DNA from: Chryseobacterium soldanellicola
GTDB taxonomy: Bacteria > Bacteroidota > Bacteroidia > Flavobacteriales > Weeksellaceae
NCBI RefSeq assembly: GCF_900100115.1
Contig: NZ_FNKL01000004.1
Location: 186,001-250,000 of the forward strand
DNA: 64,000 nucleotides
Reading direction: 5' to 3'
The notes under the pieces were generated by a model, which had not been told where the DNA came from, made no database searches, and saw only the letters and a program-made list of their open reading frames with translations. A program made the position numbers and the translations under genes. Within the stretch, counting starts at the first letter, position 1. Every line of letters begins with the position of its first letter. Shown here piece by piece: positions 61,701 through 64,000 of the stretch.

Positions 61701-62469
61701 TTTCCCGGGAACAAACTGTGAATACGATACGTTGAATGCTTTTGCCAAAGAAGGTGCAGTTACAAGCAGCTTACCTTTAATCAACATCAATCATCAGTTA
61801 TTGGATGAAAGCATTGATGCTTGGGTAGAAGAAATCAAAACTTCCCAGATTTTGGCATTCTCAGGCGGTTTTTCTGCGGGTGACGAGCCGGATGGTTCTG
61901 CGAAATTCATCGTGAATGTGTTGAAAAATGAGAAAATGAGAAATGCCGTTCACGAATTGTTAGACAGAGACGGTATGATTATCGGAATCTGTAACGGTTT
62001 CCAGGCATTGGTAAAATCTGGATTGCTGCCTTACGGAAGAATTAAAGATTTGGATGAAAATTCTCCGACTTTGGCGCATAATGCGATCAGAAGACACATC
62101 TCTCAGATGGTCAATGTGAAAGTTCTGAATGACGAATCGCCTTGGTTGAAAGGAATGAAGGATCAGGTTTTCACAATCCCAATTTCTCACGGTGAAGGTC
62201 GTTTTATGGCTTCGGAAGAGGAAATCCAGAAATTATACGAAAATGGACAGATCGCAACTCAATACTTGGATTTGGACGGAAACATCGCTCACGGAATGCC
62301 ATTCAATCCAAATAATTCATTGTTCGGTATTGAAGGAATTACGAGCCCGGACGGTAAAATCTACGGTAGAATGGGGCACCCGGAACGTTTCGCTGAAGGA
62401 TTGATGAAAAATATTCCAACTGCGAATTATCACAATATCTTTAAAAATGGAGTCGAATACTTCAAATAA
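58774..62469 (+). CDS. purL: phosphoribosylformylglycinamidine synthase
   Basis: The 1231-residue single-chain enzyme converts FGAR and glutamine to FGAM in purine synthesis. Domains in order: N-terminal PurS-like (1-150), linker (about 170-220, TYWSDHCRHTTFETELSN), two AIRS-type ATPase halves (HNHPTEIEPFGGASTCLGGA, GGVSVAIGEIADSLE; AAIGGKDSMSGTYQDL), and a class I amidotransferase (about 970-1231). The active Cys lies in GICNGFQALVKSG near residue 1073. Length fits the large PurL form. It starts 14 bp after the DUF1016 gene. Confidence 0.97.
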   Translation: MSQNKRIFVEKRGIFDVESPKIFDEVKAVVPSVQNVKVYNIYDIFNLNDGEFEKVVNSTFVDPVTDILHEENPAEGIHFAMEFLPGQYDQRADSAQQCISLLTENEKSKVRSGKLIEFAGISEGDLAKIKDLLINKVESQEKDLSVLDIPAEEMPSKVIIHENFINFDDIQLEEFFNNHGFALGLDDLKFIQEYFKTEQRNPTETELKVLDTYWSDHCRHTTFETELSNIEFEGQFKHTLETIFNDYIEKRKFLGRELKPISLMDLATVCGRYFHKTGNLENLVVSDEINACTIQIEAEYDGKKEPWYLLFKNETHNHPTEIEPFGGASTCLGGAIRDPLSGRSYVFQAMRLTGAADVLESVNKTLPGKLPQKTITKQAANGYSSYGNQIGLATTMVSEIYDEGYKAKRMEVGFVTGAVPVDWVRREKPEAGDSIIILGGATGRDGVGGASGSSKEQDETSIHTMSSEVQKGNAVEERKIQRLFRNPEVTRLIKKSNDFGAGGVSVAIGEIADSLEVNLDVLPLKYEGLNGTELAISESQERMAVVVEPKDKEHFIKFCEAENIVAVEVAKVTDSGRMQMFWKGDKIVDLSRAFLDTNGCSKSQEVKITHLNEVKEETQSFNEENFLKILGDKNVASQKGLLEMFDSSIGATTVAMPLGGKYQQTLMEGSVQTLPIIGAKNIETVSLASWGFDAEISKQNSLLGASYAVIESVAKIVAMGGDYKNIRFSFQEYFEKLGQNPEKWGKPLASLLGAYDAQINFGLAAIGGKDSMSGTYQDLNVPPTLISFACANGEKKNIISPEFKNEGNKVYFFNHTAQENGLPNYDALKTVFEFVFENIKAGKIVSVKTVKEGGVAVALAKMSFGNRLGAEITVDENILLTKNIGSLIIESKEELSFANLQFIGEVKNSNVIKINDAEFAIEKLLAANTNTFENLFPTIEKEKITVAIDEKLNSINPRNIIIKKHGIAQPKVFAPVFPGTNCEYDTLNAFAKEGAVTSSLPLININHQLLDESIDAWVEEIKTSQILAFSGGFSAGDEPDGSAKFIVNVLKNEKMRNAVHELLDRDGMIIGICNGFQALVKSGLLPYGRIKDLDENSPTLAHNAIRRHISQMVNVKVLNDESPWLKGMKDQVFTIPISHGEGRFMASEEEIQKLYENGQIATQYLDLDGNIAHGMPFNPNNSLFGIEGITSPDGKIYGRMGHPERFAEGLMKNIPTANYHNIFKNGVEYFK

Positions 62470-62520
62470 CAATAAAAAGAAAATGAAGGTCATTAATGGC
62501 AGTCATTTTTCAAATTAAAT

Positions 62521-62555
62521 AAAGCCTGTCAATGATTGTTGACAGGCTTTGATTT
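62521..62555. terminator. bidirectional terminator after purL
   Basis: AAAGCCTGTCAA (62521-62532) and TTGACAGGCTTT (62539-62550) form a perfect 12-bp stem with a 6-nt loop. It serves purL and the convergent gene at 62570. Confidence 0.85.
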
Positions 62556-62569
62556 TATATTAACAGGAT

Positions 62570-63091
62570 TTATTGAACATTTATCCATAAATCACCTCCA
62601 AATGTAAACGCGTCTGCATGGAAATTATAGTTTATGCCATTCAGACTGCCCGTGCCACCGATACTTGCTGGGATACCTGAGCAGGATTGATAAAACCCTA
62701 CAGATCCGCCAAGTGTTGGGACGATTTGTCCTGGATTGATAGGATCTTCAAGCTCAAATTTTATATAAGTCCATCTTTGGGCATTTGATACAATGGGTGG
62801 AAGACCAAGCATATTAGGAGACCAGTTATTAATTGGATAAGGATGTCCTGCGGCTGAAGTGGAATTGGCAAAGGTGGTGTAGCTTGCAATTTCATTAGGC
62901 GGCAGATATACCTGATCTATTGCCTGTGCTCCTCCACTGCAGGTAGAAGGGACTATAGTGAAAATTGTAAAATATAAATCGAGTTTATGATTGGTGATAT
63001 CGTTATAGATATGAAGATTTCCGGAACCGTTTTGTGCAAAAGCCGATGATCCTAAACTTAAGCCAAGAATAATAGTGAATATCTTTTTCAT
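62570..63091 (-). CDS. small secreted protein, unknown
   Basis: The ATG at 63091 gives 173 residues with a signal peptide (MKKIFTIILGLSLGSSAFAQ). The mature part is beta-rich with Gly, Pro and Asn turns (SGNLHIYNDITNHKLDLYFT, FTFGGDLWINVQ at the end) and two Cys pairs at most. I recognise no family. It follows a small lipoprotein gene on the same strand by 4 bp, so the two are one operon. Confidence 0.65.
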   Translation of the reverse strand: MKKIFTIILGLSLGSSAFAQNGSGNLHIYNDITNHKLDLYFTIFTIVPSTCSGGAQAIDQVYLPPNEIASYTTFANSTSAAGHPYPINNWSPNMLGLPPIVSNAQRWTYIKFELEDPINPGQIVPTLGGSVGFYQSCSGIPASIGGTGSLNGINYNFHADAFTFGGDLWINVQ

Positions 63092-63095
63092 CGTA

Positions 63096-63467
63096 TTAGT
63101 TTTTAGAATTTTGGTTGATTTTATCAAGTTTTTCGTTATAGATTTTTACAGCCCATGTTAAAATCTTATCTCTGTCACCCTGAGTGGCTTCAGTAATTTG
63201 CTTTTGAGTAGCGCCAGTGGATTTTATCAGCTCTATTGCTGAAGGAATAAGAAGATCTTTACGTCTGTCACTTAATTCAAGAGATTGGCGGTTTTTCATC
63301 TCTTCGGGAGTTTCACGGTTTTCCGGGTTTGATAAACTTTTGATGGATTTTTCAAATTTTAGAACTTCTTCAGTTTTTTTAGTGCTCATCGGGTTAATAG
63401 TCGATGATTCCGTACTGCACGAAATGAATCCTGCCAATAGAATGGCATACAGCAATTTGATTTTCAT
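63096..63467 (-). CDS. small lipoprotein, unknown
   Basis: The 123-residue lipoprotein has lipobox AGFISC (Cys17), a Ser/Thr-rich linker and a charged helical body (EVLKFEKSIKSLSNPENRET, LSDRRKDLLIPSAIELIKST, DKILTWAVKIYNEKLDKINQ). No family is recognised. It is translated just before the secreted protein gene. Confidence 0.65.
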   Translation of the reverse strand: MKIKLLYAILLAGFISCSTESSTINPMSTKKTEEVLKFEKSIKSLSNPENRETPEEMKNRQSLELSDRRKDLLIPSAIELIKSTGATQKQITEATQGDRDKILTWAVKIYNEKLDKINQNSKN

Positions 63468-63604
63468 ATTATTAATTGTTGATTGTGAAACAAATATATA
63501 GAAATTTATTATATCATAATGTAGTGATAAATATATTTTAAATATAAATGTTGAATTTTGAGTGTTTTTTTATTTGAAATCTTAAATTCAATGTAATTTT
63601 TGAA

Positions 63605-63982
63605 TTAAAATTTTAAAAAAAATGATAGTTTAGAAATGTATTTCCAATAGACTAAAATCCCCACAACAACCGACAAAATCGCCGTCAAAATAACAGCTCC
63701 CGCAGAAATATCTTTAATAAAACCGATTCTCTTATCAAATTCAGGTTGTATAATGTCACAAATCTTCTCAATTGCCGTATTAAAAATTTCCGCAATTAAA
63801 ACCCCAAAAGAAACAATTAAAACAAGAGCTGTATCAATTGTAGAGAGCTTTAAATAAAAAATTAAAAAAAGATTGATTAAAAAAGCCAGAAATTCCAATT
63901 GGAAATTCCTTTCAGATTTCAACATAAAAAACACACCTCGAAAAGCGTTCAGAAAACTTTTATGGATGAGTGGTTTCCGCAT
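63605..63982 (-). CDS. dgkA: diacylglycerol kinase-family membrane protein
   Basis: The 125-residue inner-membrane protein has three TM helices and the family blocks SFLNAFRGVFFMLKSERNFQ and AEIFNTAIEKICDIIQPEFD (Glu/Asn active-site pair). The member may phosphorylate diacylglycerol or undecaprenol. Length is normal. It starts at the ATG at 63982, close to the window edge. Confidence 0.93.
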   Translation of the reverse strand: MRKPLIHKSFLNAFRGVFFMLKSERNFQLEFLAFLINLFLIFYLKLSTIDTALVLIVSFGVLIAEIFNTAIEKICDIIQPEFDKRIGFIKDISAGAVILTAILSVVVGILVYWKYISKLSFFLKF

Positions 63983-64000
63983 GGGCTTTTTTTTTTAACA

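Overview
The window looks like a chromosome segment of a low-GC Bacteroidota bacterium, most likely a Flavobacteriia member close to Chryseobacterium (Weeksellaceae). The support is a SusC/SusD pair, a protein with a type IX secretion sorting tail, many signal peptides ending in -Q (FAQ, FGQ, YAQ), upstream boxes of the TAnnTTTG type, a DUF4625 lipoprotein pair, and AT-rich codon use. The species assignment is an inference from general similarity.

Region 1 (about 1 to 19.99 kb) is an accessory metal-acquisition region with visibly higher GC than the rest. Two paralogous Fur-family regulators (302-682 and 17168-17554) sit near its ends. Each has the same pair of palindromic operators at exactly the same 39-bp centre spacing. 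Between them are two converging clusters. The plus-strand cluster (795-8390) holds a TonB-dependent receptor, a small His/Cys protein, a ZnuD-like receptor, two DUF4625 lipoproteins and a T9SS cargo protein. The minus-strand cluster (14828 down to 8545) holds a second small protein, a siderophore-type TonB receptor, two DUF3526-type ABC permeases and an ABC ATPase. A Tat-exported alkaline phosphatase and a MerC-family gene broken by an in-frame TGA follow. The region ends with a large serine recombinase whose reading frame runs through the terminator and into the 3' end of a tRNA-Arg(ACG). This suggests an island boundary at that tRNA.

Region 2 (20.0 to 43.6 kb) is mostly core genome. It has a metal-chelate binding lipoprotein, mtgA, a multi-TM PF10136-type protein, and an operon of antitoxin, toxin, recF and a DciA-like gene with overlapping or abutting ends. 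It continues with a UbiA-like membrane protein divergent from a giant alpha-2-macroglobulin that lacks the thioester motif. Then come small VOC, SRPBCC and DUF1569 proteins, a bestrophin channel with a CPA1 antiporter, a glutaminyl-peptide cyclotransferase, a deoxynucleoside kinase and an ArsC-like protein.

Region 3 (44.0 to 54.5 kb) is a polysaccharide-utilisation locus: SusC, SusD, a GH144/glucoamylase-like lipoprotein, an alpha/beta hydrolase and a GH3 beta-glucosidase. The likely substrate is a beta-glucan, plausibly beta-1,2-glucan. Its intergenic gaps hold two striking elements: a perfect 25-bp GC-rich hairpin, and 2.5 copies of a 123-bp tandem repeat.

Region 4 (54.5 to 64 kb) is housekeeping: purB, purL, a WG-repeat protein, a DUF1016/YhcG-type nuclease, two small exported proteins and dgkA.

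The most unusual features are the mirrored twin-operator Fur circuit with signs of decay in one copy, the TonB receptor/DUF3526 ABC operon with no binding protein, the toxin-antitoxin pair coupled to recF, and three kinds of structured intergenic repeat.
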